From: Shinisaurus crocodilurus
Lineage: Eukaryota > Chordata > Lepidosauria > Squamata > Shinisauridae
DNA: 64,000 bases
Assembly: GCA_021292165.1 (NCBI GenBank)
Contig: CM037876.1
Span: 117,061,379-117,125,378, forward strand
Direction of reading: 5' to 3'
The translations under genes were made by a program, and so were the position numbers. Positions 31,341 to 43,751 of the stretch are shown one piece after another (positions within the stretch are counted from its first letter, which is position 1; each line of letters opens with the position of its first letter). The notes beneath the pieces were generated by a model. The model searched no databases and was not told the origin of the DNA. It saw only the letters and a program-made list of their open reading frames with translations.

Positions 31341-32475
31341 TCACAAATGCATTATAAGCCAAATCTTATGAAGATTACCTCATACTTTTCAAACTTTTTT
31401 TCCAAGTGTTTGATTGGCTGGCTTGGCTCAGCCAATGAGCCAGCCAGCAATGCGCCCCTGGGCAACCACCCCATCACCCAGTAGACCTCCCCCTTTGTGT
31501 AAGGAAGGGGTCTTCTCCTATTGGCTAGCTCAGGCTACTCTGAGCTGAGCAATGTTGTTGATGTTTTTGGTGGTGGTGGTTCTCCTGATCCAGGGGAGCA
31601 TCCCACCAGGCGGCCTTGAAAAGCCTTTCCCCTCTGGGGAAAGGTTCGGTACATACTTATCAGCATCTGTGCATGTGCAGTCCAAAAAATGTTGCTGCTG
31701 CACCAGACCAGGAATTCCTGGTCCCAGAGTGGCAGCGCAGCCACCCACGCCGACTGCAACAGGAAGCTGGTGGTGTCAGCAATTTAAAAAATAAAAATAA
31801 TAGAGGCAGGGGCGAGGTTTGTGAGGGTGGGGTGGGGTGCCCCCAGCCCCATGACTGGAGGTGCCCCTGGCCAGATCTACTGCTTGTATAGTGAATTGTG
31901 CTCCAGAGCGTGACTGGATGGGAGCGGGAATTGCTTGGAGGATGGAATCTTAAGGGAAGAGGGAAGGGGAGCTTGCTGAGGGTGGAAGGCTGCGGAGCTA
32001 AAGCCGTCCAGCCTGGCAGGTCCAGTACCAGGGTGGAGGGCGGATGGGGTTCTTGCTCAGGAAGAAGATCTCCTGATTTGAATGTTTCTATATCAAAAGA
32101 AGAGTAAAGCACCCAAAACAAAATAGATGTTCATACCATAAGTTATACTGCACTCACCAACAAACTTAGCTGGATATTTATTGGTTTCTCCTTCTCCCAT
32201 GAATAAAATACGTTATATCTGTCTCCCATGGAATTCACATCCTAAGGGTTTCAAACATCCACCCAGAAGCAAAGTATTCATGGTGAGACCATGGCACTTT
32301 AGATCATTGGAAAGCAAATCATAGTTTTTATGCCCAAACTGCATAAAACATTTTTTGTAGAATGACATTACGATGAAAAGAGATTGTGGAAGATTACTTG
32401 AGATAGGACATCAGAGCACATGACTAAATGTCTGATTCTTTGATTTTAGTGTTTAAGAGAGCCATCTATGCATGT
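31341..32475. other. intergenic DNA, no gene recognised
   Basis: A 153-codon minus-strand frame (31660-32121) overlaps frames on the other strand and has no domain signature. Confidence 0.4.
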
Positions 32476-32570
32476 TTAGACAGAAAAAAACCTCCTACAA
32501 CTCCCAGCATTCCTCAGCCTGCAAATCAGGCTGGGGGATGCTGGGAGTTGTAGGAGTTTTTTCTGTCTAA
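32476..32570. repeat. long hairpin repeat, ~46-bp arms
   Basis: The arms run from TTAGACAGAAAAAAACCTCC to GGAGTTTTTTCTGTCTAA around a short CAAAT loop and include CTACAACTCCCAGCAT and its inverse. It is probably a MITE. Flanking duplication is unclear. Confidence 0.75.
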
Positions 32571-32633
32571 AATCCACAGGATTGCACCCTAAATTAGTTA
32601 GGTTCTAGGCCTATAAGAGGAAATGTAGTGGAG

Positions 32634-32716
32634 TAAGGCTGCAATCCTATAAACACTTACCTGCGTGTACACACCATTGAAAACAATGGGTTTACTTCTG
32701 AGTAGACACACTTAGG
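32634..32716. repeat. palindromic ~85-bp MITE
   Basis: It starts GCTGCAATCCTATAAACACT and ends AGTAGACACACTTAGGATTG, with inverted ends and a central CATTGAAAACAATGG. Same family as 22734, 32778 and 39161. Confidence 0.75.
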
Positions 32717-32777
32717 ATTGACTGAGCTAACAAGAAGCTCCTGGTTCAAATCTCACATCTGCCAAGAACTCCCTAAC

Positions 32778-32853
32778 AGTGCAATCCTATTCATTTCTAC
32801 TCAAAAGTAAGCCCCACTGAGCTCGATGGGAATTACTCCCAGGTAAGTGTGTA
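32778..32853. repeat. palindromic ~75-bp MITE
   Basis: It starts GTGCAATCCTATTCATTTCT and ends CCAGGTAAGTGTGTATAG, the same family as the unit at 32634. It lies about 60 bp from that unit. Confidence 0.7.
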
Positions 32854-35219
32854 TAGCAGGCGTGGGCAACTTTGGGGACTTCAGGGGCCAATTCCAACTC
32901 CTTGGGAGCAAGGTCACATTGCTGTGGACATCAGTCAGCCTCTGGTTGATGGGGCTGGGAAGGAATTTTACCTGACAAGGCTGACTGGCCTGGCCTCACA
33001 GGGTTTTTGCCTTTCTCAGAGCAATGCAAGTTGGTCAGGTGGAATTGACAGGCAAATTGTCACAACTTTTCTAGGTGGATGGCATTGGGCTGGATCCAAG
33101 TAAAATGGGGAAGGGGGTACACGTCCCCTCCCTAAGCAAGATGTTCCTGGGGGTGGGACCACAGGTCTACAGCCCAGCTCAGGGGCTGTGTGCCAGCACC
33201 ACCCCTGGGGGAGCAGGGAAACATGCACATGGCACACACCATGGCAGGATCAATGCAGGCTCCGGTAAACTTCCCCTCCCCAAAAAGGGGGCCACCCAGC
33301 ACATGGGCTGGGGTGCGATTCAGCCAGCAGGCGGGCTGGCTGATTAACGGATCCTCCCATATGCTATGTCAAACTCTAGCTGTAACCAATAAAGTTGTGG
33401 CCATGTTTAAACCCAACACTGTGTGGTGTCTGGTGTGGTTTATGGTTGACTTTCCTGGAACGGCTACCCAATCAGGCACTCTGGGTGCAACACCTCCTCT
33501 GCCCATTTCTTTCTCCTTTCCTTCCCTCTTTCCAGCTGACCAAGGGTTCCAGATATGTACGGTTCCAGAAACCTTGTAAATATGTATCTGGAATCCTGCA
33601 GGGGAGAGGAAAATTAAGTGTGTGTAGATGGGGAAAAGTAGGGCAGAGGTTTAATCAACCCGAAGCTGCTTTTGCAGTCCAAATTGCCCCCTCTTAACAT
33701 TGCTTTGCAGTTGAGATTTCCTTACACACTTTTACATACATTTCAGTGTAACATATAGTTACATATATTTTTAAGACATAAAAGATTGGATCTTCTTTAT
33801 AGTTTGGAACTGAGTTCAGGATCATGAGGGCAAAGTGGGATCTGAACGTAGGAGGGCAGCAAAAGTGTGAGACTGGTTCCTTCAGGGACTTCAAAGATGG
33901 AACTACCTTGGACATTCACAAGAGGGCATGATGCATTATTCCTGAAAATAGCATTTTTAGAGGATTGTTAATGTGGGAAGCAGAACATCTAGGCAGAACA
34001 CAGACATTGGTGAACGCTATCATATTGCTGCTTCCCCTCCACTAAGTTTCTCAGAAGAGCAAAACCATGGTAACTTCCGACAAGAATGGTTCAGAAATTG
34101 TGCATTTTTCTTTTTATTGGAATATGCAAGAAGGAAACACAAAACAGGATATCACTATTTCCTGTACATGTCAATCATGATTGCTCTCAAAAAAAGAAAT
34201 TAATTTGATCAAACTTACAGATATGATAAAAGTAAGGGAATAGAGATAACAAGACAACCAATTCATTGAGAAATTGAATCTTTAAATTTTGTTCTGAACT
34301 GATTTGATTCAACATAGTATTTTGGGGTAATAATTTCACAATTAAGATCTGCCCAATTGGTTAGGATAGCTATAAATAAAAATAATAGAATGATACTGAT
34401 ACAGTAACATGTAGGTTGCAAGATTGCAACACTGTAGGTTTTCTTTTGTTATCGGAGATATTTTAAAATGGCAGTACAAATAATGAAAGTTTATAAGATG
34501 GTATGTTATATAAGATGTTAATGGTATGCAGTATCTCTTCTTGTTTTTCTGTAAAATCGGAATACCATAAATAAATATTAAAAAGAAGAAAAATAACTGC
34601 AACCTTAAGGTAGACCTACTTCCTGAAATATCTAGGAAGTAGGAATAGCATAGGGACAAATAGAGCATTTATCCAAATTTTTCTATTTTTCTTTTCCATC
34701 ATTGGCTCATAAGCCTATACAATATAACTTTTTTACTTATTCATTTTCTAGTCTTTGTATAAGCATGAATTGAGTAAATCTTTATCCTTTTTAAAGAAAA
34801 ATCCTGCTTCTATGTTCTATTTTTATAGGCCTCTGCTAAATAACTGCACTTACTATATTACTTATATTGTGAAAATGAAGAGAAGAAAACCCTTATTTGC
34901 TGTAGATATTTCAAGACTCCCCAGAGTTGTAGCTTTTGGCCCACAGTCATGAGGGATGTTACCTTAAACCAGAAACCAAGGGCAGGGGGAGAAACTATAG
35001 TCTCCAAAGAATATACAGGGCCATTTAACTAGAACTACCTTAAGGTCCATCTGCTGGTGGGAGTGGAAGAATACTTGTCTTTGTGTTGTATTAATGAGAG
35101 ACTACAACGGGGGAGCAGGATGCTACTAACTGAGATCCAGCAACCTAGTTTTTAAAAGTAAATTTGGAGTGCAGCTCTATGCCACCAATTGTCTTGTCCC
35201 TAGTTGTGGTAATTCCTAT
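32854..35219. other. intergenic DNA, no gene recognised
   Basis: GC-moderate DNA to about 33600, then AT-rich. A 129-codon frame (33190-33579) and others show no domain. I can name no RNA gene or repeat with confidence. Confidence 0.4.
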
Positions 35220-35228
35220 TCATAGAGG

Positions 35229-35316
35229 CAGTGTTCTCCAACCTTGGGGAGAACACTGGGGCATGCTGGGAGTTGTAGGCCACAAACATCTGGGGACCCA
35301 AGGTTGGAGAACACTG
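35229..35316. mobile_element. hAT MITE family B, internally deleted copy
   Basis: The termini CAGTGTTCTCCAACCTTGG and CCAAGGTTGGAGAACACTG are perfect inverted repeats. The flanking duplication is TCATAGAGG (35220-35228 and 35317-35325, 8-9 bp). Compared with the unit at 41176, most of the left arm is deleted. Confidence 0.85.
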
Positions 35317-35655
35317 TCATAGAGGTTTGGAAGTATAAAGCTAATCTAAGCCCTGGCAGAAACGGGTTGTGATTAAATGGAGCACGCATGCCTATTTTGT
35401 CTGGTGCGGGAAATTCCAGACATGTTGAAATCTCAAGCTGCAAGACCTCAACTAGTAGACCCCCCCCCCTCCCATCCTAGCTTGAAAGGACCCGGATCAG
35501 TCTCTATCATCTCACATTTAAAACCTCAAGTAGCAGGACTGGGAAGCACCTCTCTGCCTAAGATCCCAAAAGCACTGCCAGTCTCTGGGCTTGGTAGAAC
35601 AACAATGGTCTGATTCAGTATAAGGCAGCTCCATATCTCCAAGTGAGTGAGTATC

Positions 35656-35759
35656 CAGGGCAGGGGCAGGCCACTTGTGGCCTTCCATCATCCCTCACCA
35701 TTGGGCTGATGGGAGCTGTAAGCCAAAACATATAGAGGGCCACAAGTTGCCCACCCTCT
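35656..35759. mobile_element. hAT MITE family C, decayed copy
   Basis: The ends CACTTGTGGCC and GGCCACAAGTTGCCCACCCT are inverted and match the family at 45106 and 58802. No clear duplication survives. Confidence 0.6.
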
Positions 35760-37932
35760 ACCACACTTATGCCATGCCACTACCTTAGTGCTCATTCCTT
35801 GCCATCAGCATCTGCTCTGATCTTGCTGCCAAAATAAGCATAGCTTCCTGGCTGTGTATTATTTTCCCATTGTGCCCCCCATTCTGTTCCCCCACCCTCC
35901 CAGCCACTGCTACCATCATTGAAAGAAAATGAATACAAATAAATCACACTCCGCCACTTGGTGTGCTTTTCATCAAAGGATTTGCTGGTCGTCCGCTTCA
36001 GCATGGGATACGTCGTTAACAGCCTCTCACCTTCATAAAAGGCGTTGCCTTTTTAATCATTGCCTGGCTTAATGTCAATATAATGTGTTCTGTGTGTAGA
36101 TCCAAGGTTTGCCTTTTTTTGATACAAGTTGTATTTTGGCTGGAACAAAAAAAAAGTATTGCTTGTCTGAAAGGGTTTAGAGAAATCTGCAGGAGAGTAT
36201 TTGTCAAAGAAGAAACTGCCTATTGGAGATTAGAGTCTAATGAAATTTGTCTTTGTTGAGCGTGGTCCTGTTTCTTTCTCACTTTTTGTACAAAGTCAGG
36301 CTTATTAAAATTCACGGTGAGCCCAACACAAAAGCCATATCTTAGGATCCAAAGGCCTACTTATTAATGCAGAATGTTTGATTCAAAATTGTACCGAGCA
36401 TGACAGTTTCAGAAGAGTTTCCCTTTTGTTTGGAGTAAAAGGGAAAGACGTGCTGATCATTGTCTTTCCAAGCTCTATAAGCAGCAACTGAAACAAGCAG
36501 ATGCTGTGATTCAGAGGCAATTCCAGAAAGGGCTCCGGTGGGGCCAGAGGGCCAGAAGTAAGGGCCTATTTGCACTGCACTGTAAGTGATCAGTCACAGG
36601 GTTGCGACTAGGCAGTAGTGGCCCAAACGTATTAGTGGCTATGGCAATGTTAGTGTAACTTCAGTCCCATTCATTTCAATGGGTATACCCAAAACAGGAC
36701 TAACATTGGATGCAACCCATTAACAGCAGTTTTTATAGCTAGGAAACTCCAGTCTTTTTGGACTTATCACTTGCCTGAAAGGTGAATTCTGCAGGGGATG
36801 CTCACTCGGAACCACATTGGGGGGGGGGGTAGTTGTGGATTCCCATTCTCTCTATCTGAAAAAAAAAATGCCAGTCCAGATTCGAAATGTGGCTGCCATA
36901 GGCAGCTGTATGCCTGCCTGGCAAATGAGAGAGCAGGCCAGGCAGGGGAAAGCAAGGGGGAAATGTGCACAATGCCGGGGGGGGGGGGGAGACGACAGAC
37001 GGACGGACAAACGGGTGAATGGGTATAGAACTGGGACCTTGTTCAGGATGTCCTAAACCCTTTACTCCCAGACCTGTTCTAGATCAGCCCAACTTGTGCA
37101 GCCACGGAATTAGTTTGTACTTCTGGTTCATTGCTGCAACTAGAATTGTTCCGGCTAGTGTAAGATTTGCAACAATGATAAACTAGAGAATAAAAGAGAA
37201 TCTTAGGGAGTGAACCATAGTGATAAGAGAAAACAGTGAATATCATTCTGAATGGTTTTGGCAAAGAGTGGAATTAATCTGTTCCACACTCTGCAAATTC
37301 TGCAGTAGATTGCAGTATCTGGAATGGATCCTGCAGTGCACTCTGCGCACACTCAGAAGCATGCTAGAGACCTCAGAGCGTGCACAAAGTGGATTGTAGA
37401 ATCTATTCCAAAAATCAGCGCTGGAGTTTGGATAGAGTGGAATGAGTTAATTCTACTATTTGGCAAAGCTTTTCAAAGTCTACTCATTCCTGTGATGGAT
37501 CTGCCATGAGCCCTGGGCCCAGATTGAGTGGTTCAGGACTCTGTCAGTTTCAGGCTATAGCAAATTCTGTGGGTGGAAACCATTCTGTGGCATAACTGGA
37601 GCAGATGTGCATAGACCCTCCCAGCTCCAAACTCCAGCACAGTTCTTCTAAGTGTACGTGTTTGAGATGAATGGGGAATTAGCAACCCCTAACCATGTTC
37701 TAACCATGGAAAACATACTACTTCCTCACTGACAAATGGAAGAGTAATACATGTTATCTTACTATCCCAGTAGATGGTGCTCTTTGTATTGGCTATGGAG
37801 ATTAGCAAGTAACAGAAGAGATACTACTATTGTTTGGAAATGTCATAGACATAGGACTAGAAGAAGGGTGGGGTGGGGGGCGCGTGTGTCGCAGGTTACC
37901 AAAGATTGAATGTAGTTTGATGGATAATATCC
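35760..37932. other. intergenic DNA, no gene recognised
   Basis: It includes a decayed palindromic repeat near 36625-36722 (GGACTAACATTGGATGCAAC, related to 19055) and poly-G tracts at 36820 and 36978. I see no coding motif. Confidence 0.45.
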
Positions 37933-37940
37933 CAGATATC

Positions 37941-38086
37941 CAGTGCTTTTTTTCTGGAGAAAAAGGTACCGGAACTCTTGGATTACATTTCCTCGGGAGT
38001 AGATGGCGATTAAATTGTAATGCAATTAATAGAAGAAAAGGTGCTTGAACTCAGTTCCGGTGAGTTCCACCAGAAAAAAAGCCCTG
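37941..38086. mobile_element. hAT MITE family A, copy 2 (146 bp)
   Basis: Same termini as the unit at 6877. The flanking duplication is CAGATATC / CAGATATT (37933-37940 and 38087-38094), seven of eight bases matching. Confidence 0.88.
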
Positions 38087-38094
38087 CAGATATT

Positions 38095-39160
38095 ATTGTT
38101 GCTTCATCAGGCTTACCAATGACCAGAAAGGAGGCTGCGTCTATTGTTACTGAATTTAATTTGAACTGTGCATTTTGAAAGTGGGATTTTCAAAATGTCA
38201 GAACTTTTTTTTTTTAGTTTTGTTGGATGTGAGTGGAAACATTATGCTCACATTTCTTTATAGAAATCAAACTCTGGTACTTTTAAAAAGTCAACTTACC
38301 TGTTTGTCTTTGTAGTAGTGGAACAGGAGAGCACTCCATTACTCCCATTCTGAAGTTCCTTGATAATGAGCCAGAGAGAACTTCATATCCATCATAGGAT
38401 CAGCTGATTGCAGGGTTTCCTATGAAAATTAACGCGGGAAAACAACGGGTGAGCTTCTTGAAATATGAAACCTATCAGGCTATATTTTGCCCCATGATCC
38501 ACACAGGCCAACCCTGCTCTGGAAATCATTCTGAGCAGCATGCACAAAATCCTTGCAAAGGATCCAGATGTCTTTCCTCAAGGCAACACTTGTGCTGCAG
38601 AAATGCCACACTTCTCCACTGCAGAAACTGCAATATTATATGGCTGAGGAAATGTAGGTTCCTACTGGATGGTGCCTGTGACATCCTTGAGACAATGAAT
38701 CTGCCCCCTTTACCCTCCTCAATATCCATGCCATTTTCTTACTACGGTACTTCTCTGACTTATGGTTTATCTTAAGCTTACATTTCCCCCAACCCTCTGC
38801 AATTCTCACTGCACCACTCAAACACAGGAGGACGCATATAGCCCTTTTAGAACAAAAACCAACAACAGCCAAGTGGTGAACACTTGGCAAGGTTACCCTC
38901 TTCCTCCCATGCCTAGTAAAGCTCTTTCCAGGTTCTGCATTTCGCCCCTTTATTGCTGAAGTATGTCTCTCTTCTTGCAAGCAAGCAAACCAAAGAGAAG
39001 CAAGCAAGCACCATGCCCCTGGAGAAAGACGATCCCCTTCCAGACATTATGTGGGAAACAGACAAAGCATTCCCAACCTTCCGCCTGCATTTCTTTTTAC
39101 ACAGAACAATCAGGCATTCCAATCAGTAGGCTCTTTCTACTTCTAGCGTTATAGTCACAG
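38095..39160. other. intergenic DNA, no gene recognised
   Basis: Frames of 117 and 123 codons on opposite strands overlap and show no domain, so no gene is called. Confidence 0.4.
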
Positions 39161-39245
39161 TGCAATCCTATACATGGCTACTCAGAAATAAGTGACACTG
39201 TATTCAGTGGGGATTACTCCTAAGTAAGTGGGTATATGATTGCAG
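39161..39245. repeat. palindromic ~85-bp MITE
   Basis: It starts AGTGCAATCCTATACATGGC and ends AGTAAGTGGGTATATGATTG, the same family as 32634. Confidence 0.7.
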
Positions 39246-39337
39246 CCAAACTCTCAAATAGATACAGTACTTGTTGATGTCATAGAGAACAATTCCATAG
39301 AGGTGAGCTCTCCAAAGCTCTCTTTGGATTAGCTCAG

Positions 39338-39375
39338 AAATTATCTGAGTTTTCCTAGAAAAACTCAGATAATTT
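39338..39375. repeat. short perfect hairpin
   Basis: AAATTATCTGAGTTTT and its inverse AAAACTCAGATAATTT surround a 6-bp centre. I see no uridine tract or gene context to make it a terminator. Confidence 0.6.
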
Positions 39376-40013
39376 CCCAGAACAAATCTGAAGGCTGGGG
39401 GGAAATGCCCTCACCCATCCCTGATTGCTACACCATTCCCAAATGCTCTCCCTGTCACCCCCCACCAACCCAAACACATTGGCCCCTTCTTTTCACTCGC
39501 CTGGTAACTGCTGGCAGGCAGCAAGTGCAGAAGCAAGGGGGGGGCATTTTCCTCCCTTCCTCTTTGTGTCCTTGATACACTGGGTTAACAGCCTGCCAGG
39601 GCACATATCCAGGAGAAGCACAAGAGTTCTCCCAAGGACTGCTGTCAATTAGGGCTGGAGAGGCTGGAAGGGACCGGAAATGTGGGTATATGAGTCACCT
39701 TAGTGGTAGGATTACTGCTCATCGCATCCCTATTCCACCACCTTCCAATATGGAGCATATTTCTCCAAATATGCTTCTAAGTTAACCCCCAAACACTTTT
39801 GTCATCATTTAAAGGTAAAGCTTTAACAGCCTATAAAAGACAGTTTGCTTATGCAGCAGTAAACTATGTTGTGTTTTGCTGAGCTGTGTTTTGCTAATCT
39901 CCAAATGTGGAGATTAAGTGCGTTTCATTTCACTATAGAAGAAACACCTGGTTTGCATGCAATGAACAACCCATATTTAACAAAGCATTGGTTATTTGGG
40001 AGCGCATGAGAGC
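39376..40013. other. intergenic DNA, no gene recognised
   Basis: Nothing recognisable beyond short frames. Confidence 0.5.
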
Positions 40014-40275
40014 CAGTGAATGTGCTGGCTCCCGACCACTTGTCCACTTCCACTGTGATAAACAACCCAGGGATGCTCCATCCCTGGGATGTTCTCCATG
40101 ATATGCGAATTCCAGTACTCTGAGTTGTTGAAGAAGAAACAACCCAGAGTTTGAACCCATGGTTTGTTCTTGGGTTCCCAGAGTTCTGGGTTTGCACATC
40201 TCGAAAAACCTGGGGCACAGTGCTCCTGGGTTGTTTGACACGTGAGTAAGTTGGGAGCCAGCACACTCACTACTG
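40014..40275. repeat. inverted-repeat element, ~260 bp
   Basis: It begins CAGTGAATGTGCTGGCTCCC and ends GGGAGCCAGCACACTCACTA followed by CTG. The ends are inverted and CAG/CTG-terminated, so it could be a hAT MITE, but I cannot see an 8-bp duplication. Confidence 0.55.
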
Positions 40276-40502
40276 ATCTTTTGGTTGGCTTAATAAAGTT
40301 ATTACAGCAACATGGATTTTGGATTCCCCCCCCCTATTTATTTATGTATTTATTACATTTATATACCACCCAATAGCCAAAGCTCTCTGGGCAGCTCACA
40401 ACAATTAAAAGCATAAAATGAACTATACAAGTTTTAAAGTTTAAAACTACAGTATAAAATAGAAGTAAAAGCCAAAGTAAAACCTAGCAGCAATGCAAAG
40501 GT

Positions 40503-41175
40503 TTAAAATACAGTAAAGGATTTAAAACAACAGAAACAGAAAGAATAAAATTCCTGGGGGAAAAGCACCTTGTGTGAGAAAGAGCACAACAAAGGTGCCA
40601 GGAAAGCCTCTCTGGGAAGCTCATTCCACAACCAGGGTGCCACAACAGAAAAGGCCCTCTTCTTAGTAGCCACCCATTTAATTTCCTTTGGCAGGGGCTC
40701 CTGAAGAAGGACAGCTGGGGATGATTTTAGGGTCAAGGCAGGTATATATGGGAGGAGAGGATCCTTTAGGTAACCTGGTCCCAAGCTGTTTAGGGCTTTG
40801 AATGTTAATACCAGCACTTTGAATTGGGCCTGGACATGGACTGGTAGCCAGTGCAGATAGAAACGTACTGGCTGAAAATGATCACATTGGCCAGTCCTCA
40901 TTAACAATCTCGCTGCCCTATTTTGGACCAGCTGAAGTTTCCGGACTGTTTTCAAAGGCAGCCCCAAGTGGGTTATAATGCATTGCAGTAATCAAGCCAA
41001 GAGGTTGCCACTGCATGGATAACTGTAACTAGGTTATCCCTACCCAGATAGGGACACAGTTGGTATATCAGCCTAAGCTGATAAAAGGTGCTCTGCGTCA
41101 CTGAGTTCACCCGTGCCTCTAGTGATAATGCTGGGTTCAAGAGCATCCCCAAACTACAAGCATGATCCTTTAGGG
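40503..41175 (-). pseudogene. L2 ORF2, C-terminal region
   Basis: Frames 41188-40973 and 40967-40503 read LSLEARVNSVTQSTFYQLRL, VATSWLDYCNAL, then LPLKTVRKLQLVQNRAARLL, FYLHWLPVHVQAQFKVLVLT and WLWNELPREA. This is the conserved post-RT region of L2-clade elements. It is split by a stop/frameshift at about 40970. Confidence 0.85.
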
Positions 41176-41304
41176 CAGTGTTCTCCAACCTTGGGTCCCC
41201 AGATGTTTTTGGCCTACAACTCCCAGTCTCCCAGCATGCCCCAGCCAGCTACGCTGGGAGTTGTAGGCCAAAAACATCTGGGGACCCAAGGTTGGAGAAC
41301 ACTG
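41176..41304. mobile_element. hAT MITE family B, complete palindromic copy (129 bp)
   Basis: The arms CAGTGTTCTCCAACCTTGGG and CCCAAGGTTGGAGAACACTG are nearly perfect inverted repeats along about 50 bp. The flanking duplication CTTTAGGG is perfect (41168-41175 and 41305-41312). It is inserted in L2. Confidence 0.93.
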
Positions 41305-41736
41305 CTTTAGGGGGAGTGCAACCCCTTCCAGAACAGGTTGACTATCACTCATCTGGGCAGGTGAACCACCCACTAACAGTACCTCCATTTTGTCTGGATT
41401 GAGTCTCAGTGTATTGGCCGTCTTCCAGTATATTACCATCCATGTCAGGCACTGATTCAGACCAGCCACTGCCTCACCTGGATTTGATTAAAGGTGAGAA
41501 AGAGCTGGGTGTCATCTGCATATTGATGACACCTCAGCCCACACCTCTGGATAACCTCCCTCAGTGGTTTCATGTAGTAGTTGTTGAACAGCCTGGGGGA
41601 TAGAATAGAGTCCTGTGGATCCTGATAGCATAGTTGACAAGGCACAGAGCAATAATCCCCCAGCACCACCTTCTGGAATTGGCCATTCAAGTAGGAGTGG
41701 AACCACTGCAGCCCGGTGCCTCCAACTCCCAAACTA
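41305..41736 (-). pseudogene. L2 reverse transcriptase, catalytic part
   Basis: Frame 41732-41457 reads GLQWFHSYLNGQFQKVVLGD and ends past CHQYADDTQLFLTF, keeping the YADD catalytic box. The next frame, 41469-41305, carries LRLNPDKMEVLLVGG. The change of frame shows decay. Confidence 0.85.
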
Positions 41737-42778
41737 GGGCAGATCTACACTAGAGCCCCTTTTGTTAGGGAACTCTGTTGTGGTATTTATGCAAAACGCA
41801 TTTAGTGCTGTTGGGGCACATGCTAATGAATACAGCAGCGTGCTGAAAACGTGATCTTGTGTCACACACAAATGCAAGTGTGGGAGAAGTAGGAGGAGTT
41901 CAAAAGGTGATGTGTGCAGGGGGAAGTGGCCCTTTGTTCATCTCTGCACAGGTGCAAAGGAGCGAACGAGCAGAGATAGTTTTTTTTTTTTTAAGGAAAA
42001 AAATGACAGCTCCTCTTGCTCCCTCACAAAAAATCATGGAGGAGGAGGAGGGGGGGGATGGGAAGAGATGAGGGGGAGGCTGTGGCTCTGCTGCCACCCT
42101 CCCACTTCCCATGGGGTGAAGCCAGCAGGATCAGTACCCCCATTCCCATTCATCCAAAAGCAATTCCCCAAAGCAAATGTAGCCCCTCTCTCATGCTGAC
42201 TTTCCCAAGAGTAAGCACCAATGAAATCAATGTGATTTACTTCTGAGTAAGGCCATTGAAGATGATGCGATTTACTTCTGAGTAGACATGCATTTTGGCC
42301 CATTTTCAGCTAGCTGTTCCTTGAGGCAAGGGGACATTCCAAACTTTATTTTTTTTTACAAAGGGGAGGGGGAAGCAGCATTGCATTTACTCTCCAGTCA
42401 CTGGGCAAGTTAGAGAAAGGGAGAAGTGGGGGGGGGGGCGAGGGAGGTGGGAAAGCAACTGAAGGATCCCCTTCTCAGAGTTGCTGCTGTTTTGTCAAAG
42501 CCCAGTTGGACGCTTCCTCTTCCCACACAGCCCACCGGCCCACAGAAGCCACCCCTCCTGGCCTCAGAACAGTACCACAAGATTAGCACACACTGATATA
42601 TACTGGGGAAATAACACAACATATTAAAAAAAGTCACGATATACCTGGTCTGGAGAAATCTGGGATATATTAATGGAAGAAATAGCGCAAGGAGGACGGT
42701 TTGGGGAGAGCGTCATGTGACACACCAGTGAGTCAGGCATTACAATGCTGGTAAAAATGCATAGTGTAGATCCAGCCC
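41737..42778. mobile_element. Harbinger-like non-autonomous element in L2 (~1.04 kb)
   Basis: The ends GGGCAGATCTACACTA and TAGTGTAGATCCAGCCC are imperfect inverted repeats and resemble the termini of the 21107 element (GGGC...TCTACAC). The L2 reading resumes on both sides. The target duplication is not clear (CTA at left, CAC at right), so the superfamily is inferred. The interior has poly-A/T tracts and no coding motif. Confidence 0.55.
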
Positions 42779-43330
42779 CACACAGCCTACCCAGAAGGAT
42801 ACCAGGGTAGATGGTATCAAAAGCCACTGAGAGGTCTAACAGAATCAACAGGGTCACACTCCCCCTGTCCCTCTCCCAGCAGAGATCATCCAACAAAGCG
42901 ACAAGGGAAAGTTTCTGTTTCAAGACCAGGCCTAAAGCCTGATTGAAATGGATCTAAATAATCTGTTTCATTTAAGAGTGCCTGGAGTTGACCGGCAACC
43001 ACCTGCTCAAGCACCTTGCCCAGAAAGGGGATGGCCTATAGTTGTTAACATCATCTGGGTTCAGATTAGGCTTTTTCAGGAGTGGCCTAACTACCACCTC
43101 CTTTATAGAGGCTGGCACCACTCCCTCTCTCAAACAGGAGTTTACAACGTCCTGGACCCAGCCTGATATCCCCTCCCTATTAGAGGTAATAAGCCATGAA
43201 GGGGAAGGGTCAAGCAAACAGGTGGTCGACTGGACTTGGCCAAGCACCTTGTCCGCATCCTTGGGCCTCAACAACTGAAACTCATCAAATAAAACTGGAA
43301 CAGACACTGCTTTGGGCAACTCTACTAACA
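42779..43330 (-). pseudogene. L2 reverse transcriptase, N-terminal part
   Basis: Frames 43319-42972 and 42923-42790 read DPSPSWLITSNREGISGWVQ, VVVRPLLKKPNLNPDDVNNY and the motif-A region LLILLDLSVAFDTI. A frameshift separates them. The endonuclease is absent, which indicates 5' truncation. Confidence 0.82.
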
Positions 43331-43751
43331 GAACTGCATTAATTGTAGTGCCTAATTTGTGATGGATCTGAGCAACTTTATCTTCAAAATTTCACACAAA
43401 CTTGTCACAGCATGCTACTACGGTCAACACCTTTGTTTTTTTGAGAGAACTAAGATGGATCAATTCCAGGGGGAAACCACCCATGCCCAGCCATAGCTCT
43501 CCTCTTGTTGTGCAGGTGTAGCACACAACCTCTGCTGCCCATGAAACTTGTGACACTTTTGACAGACCACTCTTCTTTCTGCTTTAAATATGAAGACAGT
43601 TAATTCACCTTTCTCTATTTTTGCTGTTGATGTCTACATCAATAAAAAAAATAAAAATACACAGCTGATTAATTATAGCAGCATGACCACTTTCTTCAGG
43701 TCATATAATCTAATATAGCATAAAGGCACATTTCCAGAATGGCACTGTGAT
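43331..43751. other. intergenic DNA, no gene recognised
   Basis: It could include decayed L2 sequence next to the RT fragment, but no motif confirms this. Confidence 0.4.

Larger units (their letters stand above)
40337..43330 (-). mobile_element. L2-type LINE, interrupted by two DNA transposons
   Basis: Read on the minus strand, successive fragments follow one L2-clade RT: LLKKPNLNPDDVNNYRP (43319-42972), LLDLSVAFDTI (42923-42790), YADDTQLF and LRLNPDKMEVLLVG (41732-41310), then the long C-terminal region (41175-40503) and a 3' UTR ending near 40337 in a TTTATTACATTTATATACCA tail (plus strand). A Harbinger-like element (41737-42778) and a hAT MITE (41176-41304) split it. The 5' part is missing. 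Confidence 0.85.
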
